Positions 48,416 to 57,134 of a stretch of 64,000 bases of DNA are shown here, in pieces. This DNA is from Opitutia bacterium (GTDB lineage Bacteria > Verrucomicrobiota > Verrucomicrobiia > Opitutales > Opitutaceae), in the NCBI GenBank assembly GCA_016187925.1, contig JACPIS010000021.1, forward strand, positions 97,066 through 161,065, read 5' to 3'. The notes below the pieces were generated by a model. That model was not told where the DNA came from and did no database searches. It saw nothing but the letters and a program-made list of their open reading frames with translations. Position 1 is the first letter of the stretch; each line of letters opens with the position of its first letter. The position numbers and the translations under genes are program-made.

Positions 48416-48586
48416 GGGGTGCGCTTTGCCCGCTTGGGCTGTCGTTCTTTTGACGGTCGTCATCCATTCGCCCTGTACTGCGCGCAAGTCAAGGCGCGCA
48501 GGCCCGAGCCGAATACACAGGTCCACAAATCCATGCAGACACCCGCTCCGCCGCATCAGGGCAACCGCAACGCGCCCCGCCGATGC

Positions 48587-49489
48587 TCACACCGCCTGGA
48601 CGGCGACGAGGCCGGAGCGGCCGTCGATTTCGGCCTGCCACTGGTCGCAGACCGGGATGGCGGCGCGGTCGGCGAGCAGTTCCTTGGCGAGATCGTCCAG
48701 GCGGACGAACTGGATGTTGTGGAGCACGCAGGCGCGGAGCAGGGCGCGGAACAGCTCGCGCTTGCCCATACCCTCGATCTCGGCGTGCAGCGTGAAGACG
48801 TTGGGCCGGTCCTCGCGCAGCAGCGACAGGTAGTGGTTGACGATCTTTTCCTCGGGGAATTCCGGCCGGCCAAGCAACTCATCGAAAGTCGGCAGCGTGC
48901 TGGGAATCTCAACGGTCTTGAACACATGCCCGTCGACCCGCGGAAAAAATGGAAACGCGCCGCGCGTGTCGCTGGCGTAGAGCAGGCCGGCCTCGTCGTA
49001 GGCCTGGCGGCTGCGGACGTTGCTCTGCCACCCGGCGGCGCCGGCGGTGTGCGCCTCGGCGCCGAAGATGCGGCGGAACTCCGCGCGCGCCCGGCCAAAC
49101 TCCGCGCGCACCTCGTCGAGACTCATGCCCTGCACGTAGTCCTGCCAGCGGTAATGGTTGTAGCAATGGATGCCGACCTCGAAGCCCGCGTCGCGCACGG
49201 CGCGCATCACGTCGGCGTTGCGGCGCCCGATGTGCGGGGCGGGGAGCAGCGTGCCGTTGAGCAGCGTGCGGATGCCGTAGAGCTCGACGACACTGGTGCG
49301 GCTGACCTTCTTGAAAAATCCCGGCCGGAGGACGCGCGTGATGGCGCGGCCGGTCTGGTCCGGCCCGAGCGAGAAGAGGAAACACGCCGGCACGCCGAAC
49401 TCCCGGCAGTCGGCCACGAGGTTCGGCACGCCTTCGCGCGTGCCGCGGTCGGTGTCGACATCGACTTTGAGGGCGAGGCGGATCGGCAT
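48587..49489 (-). CDS. arnD: ArnD-like undecaprenyl-phosphate Ara4FN deformylase
   Basis: 300 residues. Polysaccharide-deacetylase fold that removes the formyl group from undecaprenyl-phosphate Ara4FN before transfer to lipid A. Seen: ALKVDVDTDRGTREGVP, FSLGPDQTGRAI, FEVGIHCYNHYRWQD (metal His residues), AAGWQSNVRS, and VFTLHAEIEGM. Last gene of the arn operon, 92 nt after the decarboxylase gene; that gap holds a GTAG-headed repeat. Confidence 0.92.
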   Translation of the reverse strand: MPIRLALKVDVDTDRGTREGVPNLVADCREFGVPACFLFSLGPDQTGRAITRVLRPGFFKKVSRTSVVELYGIRTLLNGTLLPAPHIGRRNADVMRAVRDAGFEVGIHCYNHYRWQDYVQGMSLDEVRAEFGRARAEFRRIFGAEAHTAGAAGWQSNVRSRQAYDEAGLLYASDTRGAFPFFPRVDGHVFKTVEIPSTLPTFDELLGRPEFPEEKIVNHYLSLLREDRPNVFTLHAEIEGMGKRELFRALLRACVLHNIQFVRLDDLAKELLADRAAIPVCDQWQAEIDGRSGLVAVQAV

Positions 49490-49508
49490 GGGCGTGGAGG
49501 AAACGTTG

Positions 49509-49572
49509 GTAGGGCCGGACCGCCGGGCCGGCCGAGGACTCCGGCGCGGCGCGCCCAGCGGTCGCGCCCTAC
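49509..49572. repeat. GTAG-headed palindrome pair inside the arn operon
   Basis: GTAGGGCCGGACCGCCGGGC followed by CGGCC, then an inverse end GGTCGCGCCCTAC. It is the only sizeable gap in the arn operon, so the structure may protect or separate mRNA segments. Confidence 0.65.
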
Positions 49573-49581
49573 CTCAAAGAC

Positions 49582-50619
49582 TCACGTCAGCGAGTAGTCC
49601 TTGTTCGCGAGGTGGTAGTCGAGCGTGAGCTTGATGGCGGTCTTGAGGTTCACCTTCGGGCTCCAGCCGAGCTGCTTCTTCGCGTTGGCGATGGAGGGCA
49701 CGCGCTTCTGGATGTCCTGGTAATATTTGCCGAAATACTTGCCGGACGGGACGGCGATGACCTTGGCCTTGGCGGCGTGCTCGCGGTATTCGGGGTAATC
49801 CTTGAACGCGGCGATGATGAGCTTCGCGAGCGCGGCGACGCTGACCTCATTCCGCGGGTTGCCGAGGTTGAAGATCTGGCGCGAGGCGCGGCCGCCCTTG
49901 TTGTCGATGATGCGGAGCAGCGCGTCGACGCCGTCATCGATGAACGTAAAGGAGCGCGTCTGCTTGCCGCCGTCGACCAGCTGGATGGGCTTTTGGAAGA
50001 TGACGTTCGAGATGAACTGGGTGAAGAGGCGCGAGCTGCCCTCCTTGGCCTCGAAGACGTTGTCGAGCTTCGGCCCGATCCAGTTGAAGGGGCGGAAGAG
50101 CGTGTAGTCGATGCCGTCGCGCACACCGTAGGCGTAGATGACGCGGTCGAGCAGCTGCTTCGAGCAGGCGTAGATCCAGCGCTGCTTGTCGATCGGGCCG
50201 TAGACCATGTTGCTCGTCTGCTCGTCGAGCACGCGGTCGGGCGACATGCCGTAGACCTCGGAGGTGGACGGGAAGATGATGCGCTTCTTGTATTTCGCGC
50301 ACTGGCGGACGACGGCGAGGTTGGACTCGAAATCGAGCTCGAAGACACGCAGCGGGTCCTTGACGTATTGGGAGGGGTTGGCGATGGCGACGAGCGGGAG
50401 CACGGCGTCGCACTTCTTCACGTGATATTCGATCCACTCCTTGGAGATCATCACGTCGCCCTCGACGAACTTGAAGCGCGGGTCGCCGAGCGAGTCGCCG
50501 AGCTTGTTGTCGCCCACGTCCATGCCGTAGACCTCCCAGTCGGTCTGGCGGAGGATGGCGGCGGTGAGCGAGCTGCCGATGAAGCCGTTGGCGCCCAGGA
50601 TGAGGACTTTCTTTTTCAT
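49582..50619 (-). CDS. arnA: UDP-glucuronate decarboxylase (ArnA C-terminal half as a separate protein)
   Basis: 345 residues, short-chain dehydrogenase fold. Converts UDP-glucuronate to UDP-Ara4O with NAD. Seen: ILGANGFIGSSL, MDVGDNKLGD, FPSTSEVYGMSPD (Ser), YACSKQLLDRVIYAYG (YxxxK), FRPFNWIGPKLDN. In enterobacteria this is the C-terminal half of ArnA; here it is its own gene, translationally coupled by a 4-nt ATGA overlap to the formyltransferase. Confidence 0.93.
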   Translation of the reverse strand: MKKKVLILGANGFIGSSLTAAILRQTDWEVYGMDVGDNKLGDSLGDPRFKFVEGDVMISKEWIEYHVKKCDAVLPLVAIANPSQYVKDPLRVFELDFESNLAVVRQCAKYKKRIIFPSTSEVYGMSPDRVLDEQTSNMVYGPIDKQRWIYACSKQLLDRVIYAYGVRDGIDYTLFRPFNWIGPKLDNVFEAKEGSSRLFTQFISNVIFQKPIQLVDGGKQTRSFTFIDDGVDALLRIIDNKGGRASRQIFNLGNPRNEVSVAALAKLIIAAFKDYPEYREHAAKAKVIAVPSGKYFGKYYQDIQKRVPSIANAKKQLGWSPKVNLKTAIKLTLDYHLANKDYSLT

Positions 50620-51536
50620 GAAGAGGGGAGGAGTTGACCAGTTTGGAGAGCGGGAGGCAAGCCACCTCGCCACTCGGTTTTGGTGAGTTCGAGCGCGCCG
50701 TCGCCCGTGGCGACGACCAACGGCGAGACCGACAACACCTCGCCGGGGCGGCCGTGCCGGCCGCGTGCGGCGGGCGAGTCGGGCTCGGCCCACCAGACCA
50801 TCAGGCGTGCGGCGCCGTGGTCGGTGAACGCGCCGGGATACGGATCGGTGACGGCGCGGATCAGGTTGAAGATGTCGCGGGAGGGCTTCGTCCAGTCGAT
50901 GCGGCCGTCCTCGGGCTTGCGGCCGCCGAAGTAGGTGGCTTGCGATTCGTCCTGCGCCGTCTCCTGCGCGATGCCCGCGAGCAGCGCGTCGATCTGGCGG
51001 GCGAGCACTTTCCGGGCGCAAGGCAGGACTTTGCGGAACGCCTGCTCGGCGGTGTCGCGCGGGCCGATGTCCACGCCCTCCTGGTCGACGATCGCGCCGG
51101 CGTCGGCGCTCTTGACCATGCGGTGGAGCGTCATGCCGATCCGCGGCTCGCCGTGGAGCACGGCCCAGTTGATGGGCGCGCGGCCGCGGTATTTCGGCAG
51201 GAGCGAGCCGTGCATGTTCCAAGCGCCGAGGCGCGGCAGCGCGAGGATCTTCGTGCCGATCATGTGCCGGTAATAGACGGACAGGATCAGGTCGGGCTGG
51301 AGCGCGGCGATGCGTTCGCGCCATTCGGGCGTGTTGGCCGACTCGGGCGTGAAGACCGGGATGCCCCGCTCGCGCGCGGCGACGGCGGGCGTCTTGAACC
51401 AGATCTTCTCGTGCGGGTTGTCCTCGTGCGTGATGAGGGCCACGACGCGGTCGCCGCGTTCGAGCAGGAGCGACAGGCACTCGTAGCCCACTTCGCTGTA
51501 GCCGAAGAAGAGGATGCGGGGGCGGGCGGGACTCAC
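50616..51536 (-). CDS. arnA: UDP-Ara4N formyltransferase (ArnA N-terminal half as a separate protein)
   Basis: 306 residues from GTG 51536, overlapping arnC by GTGA. Uses 10-formyl-THF to formylate UDP-Ara4N. Seen: ILFFGYSEVGYECLSLLLE, SVYYRHMIGTKIL, WNMHGSLLPKYRGRAPINWAVLHGE (catalytic Asn and His), SADAGAIVDQE (Asp), and a C-terminal FMT-like domain. It ends on the ATGA shared with the decarboxylase. Length fits the isolated ArnA formyltransferase domain. Confidence 0.93.
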   Translation of the reverse strand: MSPARPRILFFGYSEVGYECLSLLLERGDRVVALITHEDNPHEKIWFKTPAVAARERGIPVFTPESANTPEWRERIAALQPDLILSVYYRHMIGTKILALPRLGAWNMHGSLLPKYRGRAPINWAVLHGEPRIGMTLHRMVKSADAGAIVDQEGVDIGPRDTAEQAFRKVLPCARKVLARQIDALLAGIAQETAQDESQATYFGGRKPEDGRIDWTKPSRDIFNLIRAVTDPYPGAFTDHGAARLMVWWAEPDSPAARGRHGRPGEVLSVSPLVVATGDGALELTKTEWRGGLPPALQTGQLLPSS

Positions 51537-52477
51537 TTCGTTTCGAGGATCTCCCGGACGTGGTAGCGCTGGCGGGCGCGGACGACCTGGTAGGTGCGGC
51601 CGACGTATTCGCCGATGAGGCCGATGCCGATCATCGCCACGCTGAGCAGGAAGAAGAGGATGCCAAACAGGGTGAACACGCCGAAGGTCTCGCGGTCGAG
51701 GTTGAGCACGAAGCGGCGGTAGAACAGCAGCGCCACCAGCCCGAGGCTGCCGGCCGACGAGAGCATCGCGAACATCGTGAAATACTGCAGCGGCGCGAGC
51801 GAGAAGCCGGTGATGAGGTCGAAGTTGAGCCGGATGAGCTGGTAGAACGAGTAGTTCGAGACGCCCGCGTGCCGCTCCTCGTGCTTCACGCCGACCTCGC
51901 CGGGTTTGCTGGAGAAGCTGTAGGCGAGGGCGGGGATGAAGGTGTTGATGGCGCCGCTGCGCACGATGGCGTCGACGACGGCGCGGTTGTAGGCGCGGAG
52001 CATGCAGCCTTGGTCGGTCATCTTGATGCTCGTGGTCCGCTCGCGCACGAAGTTGATGAGCTTCGAGGCGTAGGTGCGGAAGAACGAATCCTGGCGGTCG
52101 ACGCGGTAGGCGCCGACGTAGTCGTGGCCCTCGTCCATCAGCGCGAGCAGCTTCGGGATCTCCTCGGGCGGGTTCTGCAGGTCGGCGTCGAGCGTGACGA
52201 TGACCTCGCCGCGCACGCGCTCGAACGCCGCCATGATGGCCATGTGCTGGCCGTAGTTGGCGTTGAAATCGATGACGCGCACGACGTCGGGCCGGGCCTT
52301 GTGCTGGGCCTGCAGCAGCTGGAACGAGCGGTCGGCCGAGCCGTCGTTGGTGAACACGACCTCGTAGCGGCGGCCGAGCCCGTCGAGCACGGGGAACAGC
52401 CGCGCGAACAACGTCGGCAGGTTCAGCTCCTCGTTGTAGACGGGGATGACGATGGAGAGTTGGGGAGTGGCGCTCAT
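51533..52477 (-). CDS. arnC: ArnC undecaprenyl-phosphate Ara4FN transferase
   Basis: 314 residues, GT2 glycosyltransferase with two C-terminal membrane helices (ALQYFTMFAMLSSAGSLGLVAL-type region and FGILFFLLSVAMIGIGLIGEYVG). Moves Ara4FN from UDP to undecaprenyl phosphate. Seen: LSIVIPVYNEELNL, VIDFNANYGQHMAIMAAFE, VTLDADLQNPPEEI (DxD). It overlaps arnB by ATGA and the formyltransferase by GTGA. Confidence 0.93.
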   Translation of the reverse strand: MSATPQLSIVIPVYNEELNLPTLFARLFPVLDGLGRRYEVVFTNDGSADRSFQLLQAQHKARPDVVRVIDFNANYGQHMAIMAAFERVRGEVIVTLDADLQNPPEEIPKLLALMDEGHDYVGAYRVDRQDSFFRTYASKLINFVRERTTSIKMTDQGCMLRAYNRAVVDAIVRSGAINTFIPALAYSFSSKPGEVGVKHEERHAGVSNYSFYQLIRLNFDLITGFSLAPLQYFTMFAMLSSAGSLGLVALLFYRRFVLNLDRETFGVFTLFGILFFLLSVAMIGIGLIGEYVGRTYQVVRARQRYHVREILETK

Positions 52478-53637
52478 GCGACCCGGTTGGCCGAGATGAT
52501 GGATTCGAGGGCCGTGGCGACGCGAGCCACATCTGCGCGCGTCATCGCCGGGAAGAGCGGCAGCGTGAGGATGTTGCGGCCGGCGTATTCGGCGTGCGGG
52601 AAATCGCCGGGCTTCCAGCCGAGGCGGCGGTAGAGCGCGAACAGGTGGATGGCCGGGTAATGCACGCCGCTGCCGATGCCCGCGGCGTGGAGCTGCGCCA
52701 TGACGTCGGCGCGCTTGAGCTGCAATTTCGCCTCCGGCAGCACGACTTGGAACATGTGCCAGTTGCTCTGCGTGAAGTCCGCCACGGGCAACTGCAGGCC
52801 GCTGACGCGCAGCGCGGGCGTGTCGAGCAGCTCGAAGTAGGCGCGGGCCAGCGCACGGCGCTGGGCGGTGAACTCGTCGAGGTGCGGCAACTGGCCGAGG
52901 CCGACGCGCGCGGCGACGTCGGTGAGGTTGAACTTTCCGCCGACCAGCTCGACCTCCATGCCGTCGTAGCCGGAGCGGACGACGCCCTGCAGGCGGTATT
53001 GCTCGGCGAGCTTCGCCTCGGCCTCGTTGTTCAGCACGAGCGCGCCGCCCTCGATGGTGGTGATGTTCTTGTTGGCGTGGAAACTGAAGGAGACGAAGTC
53101 GCCGCAGCTGCCGATGCGCCGGCCGGCCCAGGTGCTGCCGAACGACTGCGCGGCGTCCTCGATCACGCGCAGGTTATGCTTCTTCGCGAGGGCGTAGAGC
53201 CGGTCGCGGTCGACCGGCAGGCCGGCGAGGTCGACCGGGATGATGGCGCGGGTGGCGGGCGTGATAGCGGCCTCGACGCGGGCGAGGTCGAGGTTGCGCG
53301 TGACGGGGTCGATGTCGACGAACACCGGCTTGGCGCCGACGTCGAGGACGACGTTGCTCGTGGCGACCCAGGAGAGCGGAGTCGTGATGACCTCGTGGCC
53401 GGCGCCGATGCCGGCGATGCGCAGCGCGATCTCCATCGTGCAGGTGCCGGAGTTGAAGGCGCGCACGGGGCGGCCACCGCAATACTCGGAGAGCTTCGCC
53501 TCGAAGGCCTTCACGTTCGGGCCGGATGTGATCCAGCCGGAACGGAGCACCTCGGTCACGCCCTGGATGGTGGCGTCGTCGATGGTCGGGCGCGTGAAGG
53601 GCAGGTAGGGCAGGGCGTTCGTGGACGGGGCGGACAT
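52474..53637 (-). CDS. arnB: ArnB UDP-Ara4O aminotransferase
   Basis: 387 residues from ATG 53637 (MSAPSTNALPYLPFTRP). PLP enzyme that makes UDP-Ara4N with glutamate. Seen: RSGWITSGPNVKAFE, AFNSGTCTMEIALR, VITTPLSWVATSNVV, IPVDLAGLPVD, VIEDAAQSFGS, SFHANKNITTIEGGALV (PLP lysine). Start 1 nt from the arnT stop. Also close to other DegT-family sugar aminotransferases, but the operon settles the role. Confidence 0.92.
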   Translation of the reverse strand: MSAPSTNALPYLPFTRPTIDDATIQGVTEVLRSGWITSGPNVKAFEAKLSEYCGGRPVRAFNSGTCTMEIALRIAGIGAGHEVITTPLSWVATSNVVLDVGAKPVFVDIDPVTRNLDLARVEAAITPATRAIIPVDLAGLPVDRDRLYALAKKHNLRVIEDAAQSFGSTWAGRRIGSCGDFVSFSFHANKNITTIEGGALVLNNEAEAKLAEQYRLQGVVRSGYDGMEVELVGGKFNLTDVAARVGLGQLPHLDEFTAQRRALARAYFELLDTPALRVSGLQLPVADFTQSNWHMFQVVLPEAKLQLKRADVMAQLHAAGIGSGVHYPAIHLFALYRRLGWKPGDFPHAEYAGRNILTLPLFPAMTRADVARVATALESIISANRVA

Positions 53638-53638
53638 C

Positions 53639-55324
53639 TCAGGGTTGGTTGCTGAAAAGGTAGTGCCAGCGGCTCTCGGCAATCAAATGATAACGGAACG
53701 TCGCGTCGCCGAAGAGCGCGGTGACGTCCTCCTTGCGGGCGACGGCCCACACGCGGCCGGCCCCGGACCATTGGCGGCGGAACTCCGCGCCGTCGATGAA
53801 GCGCCCGCTGGCCTGCGCCGCTCGGTCGATGTGCACCTCGAGCTCGCTGACGTAATCCACGGTGCCGACCTCATGTCCGCTGTAGAAAACGAAGTCGTGG
53901 AAAAATTCGCGGTAGTGATAGACGCGGTCGCCGGGCTGGACCTTGTCCTTGAACACGAGGGCCAGCGGTCGCGTGCCGGGCCGCGAGATCTCGTCCTGCG
54001 CGTGCGCCAGCGACAGCTCGAGGGTCAACGCCGGCAGCGCCACGGCCAGCAGTGTGGCGAGCGCGGTGCGGCGCCGGGCGAGCCACGGTGCGGCGATGGC
54101 GCCGGCGAGCAGCGCGAGGGCGCTGACGATGCCGTTCGGGCGCAGCGCGACCATCTGCGCGGCGTTGCGGATGACGCCCGGCTGGATGACGACGTAGGCC
54201 ATGGCGACGCCGAGCAGCGCGGCGAACGGCGTGTAGATCCACAGCCACGGGCGCAGCGCGGCGGAGTTGTTTTCGCGCACGCACCGGGCGAGCCAGGCGC
54301 CGATGAGCACGGCGAGTGCCGGGAAGACCGGCAGGATATACGGGATGAGCTTCGACTGGGATTTGCTGAAGAAGAGAAAAATAAAAGCCGCCCACGTGAC
54401 GAGAAACCACGCGTCGGCGTTCTCCCGGCGGCGCGCCCAGCCGCCCTTCAGCGCGTCGCGCAGCGCCGGCCAGAGAAAGCCGGTCCACGGGAAGAGGCCG
54501 CCCAGCAGCACCGGGATGAAATACCACCACGGCTCGTAGCGGCCGTGCGTGGTGGTGGTGAAACGCTCCCAGTGCTCGTGAATGAAGTAGAATTTCGCCC
54601 AGACGTCGCTGCGCTGCGCGGCCAGCACGTGCCACGGCGCCGCGAGGGCGAGGAACAGCGCGGCCCCGCTCGGCAGATACATCGGCAGCAGCCGGCGCCA
54701 TTGGTTGAAGAGCAGCAGCCAGAAAAACATCACCGCACCGGTCACGAGGAAGCCGATGAGGCCCTTCGCCAGCGTGGCGAGCGCGGCGCTGGCGTAGAGT
54801 CCGTAGAAGAGCCAGCGCCGCTTTGCGCCCGGGGCCTCGCGCACGCCGAGGATGAAGCAGAAGAGCGTCGCGCTCATCAGCACCGACACCGCCATGTCGA
54901 GGATGAGGATGCGCCCGAGGCCGAAATACAGGATGCACGTGCCGAGCACGGTGGCGGCCGCGAGGCCGGAGGCGCGGTCGTGCAGCCGGCGGGCGGCGGC
55001 GTAGGTGAGCAGCACGCCGCCCAGCGCGAAGAGCGCCGGCGTGGCGCGGATGGCGAATTCGTCCGGCCCGAACACCTTCATGAGCGCAGCCACGCACCAG
55101 TAGACCAGCGGCGGTTTCTCGAAATAAAAGACGCCGTTCAGCCGCGGCAGCACCCAATCGCCCGTCGCCAGCATCTCGCGCGGGACTTCCGCGTAGCGGC
55201 CCTCGTCCGGGTTGACGAGGAAGGAGTCGCCCAGTTGAAAAAAGAAAACCAGTCCGAAGACCGCCATGAGCAGCAGCAAGTCGCGACGCCAGAGCGACGG
55301 GATGGCGGTGGGAGGAGGAGGCAT
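53639..55324 (-). CDS. arnT: ArnT-like lipid A Ara4N transferase
   Basis: 561 residues. GT83 glycosyltransferase with about 12 membrane helices and a periplasmic C-terminal domain. Seen: first-loop NPDEGRYAEVPREMLATGDWVLPRLNG with the catalytic acidic residue, FYFEKPPLVYW, and LAKGLIGFLVTGAV. Transfers Ara4N from undecaprenyl phosphate to lipid A phosphates, lowering negative charge and polymyxin binding. First gene of the operon here, whereas it is fifth in E. coli. Confidence 0.92.
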   Translation of the reverse strand: MPPPPTAIPSLWRRDLLLLMAVFGLVFFFQLGDSFLVNPDEGRYAEVPREMLATGDWVLPRLNGVFYFEKPPLVYWCVAALMKVFGPDEFAIRATPALFALGGVLLTYAAARRLHDRASGLAAATVLGTCILYFGLGRILILDMAVSVLMSATLFCFILGVREAPGAKRRWLFYGLYASAALATLAKGLIGFLVTGAVMFFWLLLFNQWRRLLPMYLPSGAALFLALAAPWHVLAAQRSDVWAKFYFIHEHWERFTTTTHGRYEPWWYFIPVLLGGLFPWTGFLWPALRDALKGGWARRRENADAWFLVTWAAFIFLFFSKSQSKLIPYILPVFPALAVLIGAWLARCVRENNSAALRPWLWIYTPFAALLGVAMAYVVIQPGVIRNAAQMVALRPNGIVSALALLAGAIAAPWLARRRTALATLLAVALPALTLELSLAHAQDEISRPGTRPLALVFKDKVQPGDRVYHYREFFHDFVFYSGHEVGTVDYVSELEVHIDRAAQASGRFIDGAEFRRQWSGAGRVWAVARKEDVTALFGDATFRYHLIAESRWHYLFSNQP

Positions 55325-55514
55325 GTTTTTACAGAATCCCAGCTTGGAGGCGCAGGGCAAGCCGCAGTTCCCACTCAAAATGAAACTTTGGCCGCATCCG
55401 CGTTTCGTATTTGTCATTGCCCGGGAGGCGCTTCTTCGGGCATTTGGCGGCAGTCGGGCGTAACTCGCGGTGCTGGCCGGCCGTCTCTCAAGTTGTGCCC
55501 TTTTATCAAACACT

Positions 55515-56108
55515 ATGGAACAAGCTGAGGCTGCCTTTGACCTCGCCGGTTGCCTGGATCGTGTGCGCCAGCGCGATCAGGCTGCGGCACGCGCGCTCGT
55601 CGAACATCTCTATCCGCTGGTCATCCGGATCGTCCGGGCCCACCGGCCGCGCCGCGTGGCCGAGGAAGACCTCGCCCAGGATGTTTTTCTGAAAATGTTC
55701 ACCCGCCTCGCACAGTACCAGGGCAACGTGCCGTTTCCGCACTGGGTTTCGCGGATCGCGGTGACCACCTGCATCGACCAGCTGCGCGCGCAGAAACGCC
55801 GGCCGGAGCTGCGCTGGGCGGACTTGTCCGAGACCGAGGCCCAGATGCTCGACAACGTGCTGACCGACACCCGGGACGAGACGCCCGGCGACACCCTCGC
55901 GGCCCGCGAGCTCGTCCAGAAGCTCCTCGAGCAGCTCAAACCCGAGGACCAGACCGTGCTCCGCCTGCTCGACCTCGAGCAGAAGAGCATCGCCGAGATC
56001 AGCCAGCTCACGGGCTGGGGCATCTCGCTGATCAAGGTGCGTGCCTTCCGCGCGCGTCGGAAATTGCAAAAACTCTTTCAGGACCTACAAACCAAGGAGA
56101 AGTCATGA
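55515..56108 (+). CDS. ECF-type RNA polymerase sigma factor
   Basis: 197 residues from ATG 55515. Region 2: RALVEHLYPLVIRIVRAHRPRRVAEEDLAQDVFLKMFTRLAQYQGNVPFPHWVSRIAVTTCIDQLR. Region 4: LKPEDQTVLRLLDLEQKSIAEISQLTGWGISLIKVRAFRARRKL. No extra domain. Overlaps the next gene by ATGA, so it is coupled to a membrane protein that may act as its anti-sigma. Confidence 0.93.
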   Translation: MEQAEAAFDLAGCLDRVRQRDQAAARALVEHLYPLVIRIVRAHRPRRVAEEDLAQDVFLKMFTRLAQYQGNVPFPHWVSRIAVTTCIDQLRAQKRRPELRWADLSETEAQMLDNVLTDTRDETPGDTLAARELVQKLLEQLKPEDQTVLRLLDLEQKSIAEISQLTGWGISLIKVRAFRARRKLQKLFQDLQTKEKS

Positions 56109-56398
56109 AACACCCCGATCAGTCCTGGCAGCGCCTGACCGCCGCCGCCCGCTCCGCGCGCGACGAGCGCGCTGCCGCCGCCCCGTACGGATTTGCCACC
56201 CGGGTCGCCACGCTGGCCATGACGCTGCCGGCGGCGAACCCGTTTGCGCTGTTCGATCGCATCGCCCGGCGCAGCCTGTTCGCCGCCGCCGCCTTCAGCC
56301 TGGCCGCGGTGGCCTTTGGCTATTCGGCTTGGTCCAGCGAGCGCAGCGACGACACGACCGCCACCGACACCGTGAGCGAAATCCTCGAACTGTCATGA
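56105..56398 (+). CDS. Small membrane protein of the sigma operon, possible anti-sigma
   Basis: 97 residues. A cytoplasmic basic N-terminus (WQRLTAAARSARDERAAA) is followed by one membrane helix (LFAAAAFSLAAVAFGYSAW) near the C-terminus. No zinc-finger anti-sigma motif. Coupled by ATGA overlaps on both sides between the sigma factor and the Spy-like gene, so it likely restrains or anchors the sigma factor; inferred from position only. Confidence 0.75.
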   Translation: MKHPDQSWQRLTAAARSARDERAAAAPYGFATRVATLAMTLPAANPFALFDRIARRSLFAAAAFSLAAVAFGYSAWSSERSDDTTATDTVSEILELS

Positions 56399-56901
56399 TG
56401 GACAAGCCCTGGAAAATCGTGCTCGTGCTGGTCGGCATGTTTGCCGCGGGCCTCGTCACGGGCGGGTTCGTAGCCGCCCGGGTGATCAAGAACATCGTCG
56501 AAAAGCGCGCCATGCCCGAGCAGTGGGGCCCGGCCCGCCTGAAGATGCTGGCCAACCGGCTCGAGCTCACGCCCGAACAGCTGGAGAAACTGCGCCCGAT
56601 CGTCCGGCGCGATGTCGAGGATCTGGGCCGCACCCGCAATTACGCCTTTCACGAGACCAAGCGCATCCTCGAACGCATGGAGCGTGACATCTCCGCCGTG
56701 CTCACCCCGGAGCAGCGTGTGAAATTCGAGCAAATCAACCGGGAGTTCCGCGAGCGCGCGGACCGTTTCATGCGCGAGCGCGGCCTGCGCGGCGGCCCGG
56801 GGGCGGGGCAGCGTGACCGTCCGCCGCGCGGCGAGCGGCCGGCTCCCACCGAGGAGCAGCCGAAGGAAAAACCTGCCGACAAACCGCCGGGCGGAAACTG
56901 A
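56395..56901 (+). CDS. Spy/CpxP-like membrane-anchored protein
   Basis: 168 residues. An N-terminal membrane helix (IVLVLVGMFAAGLVTGGFVAARV) is followed by a helical periplasmic domain with two LTPEQ-type motifs (RLELTPEQLEKLRPIV and AVLTPEQRVKFEQINREF), as in Spy, CpxP and heavy-metal sensor proteins. The C-terminus is Pro/Arg/Glu-rich and disordered. Likely the periplasmic sensor or chaperone of the sigma module. Confidence 0.85.
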   Translation: MMDKPWKIVLVLVGMFAAGLVTGGFVAARVIKNIVEKRAMPEQWGPARLKMLANRLELTPEQLEKLRPIVRRDVEDLGRTRNYAFHETKRILERMERDISAVLTPEQRVKFEQINREFRERADRFMRERGLRGGPGAGQRDRPPRGERPAPTEEQPKEKPADKPPGGN

Positions 56902-56999
56902 TCCGGCCGGATTTCCGGCCGAATCTCTTGCCCGGCAGAGGCGAGCACGATGGCGGCCTTATTTTAGTTGCGGACCGATGGGTGCGACCTACGGTGCGC

Positions 57000-57104
<105 letters not shown>

Positions 57105-57134
57105 ATTTTCCGGTGGCGGACCTGCCGGCCCGGA

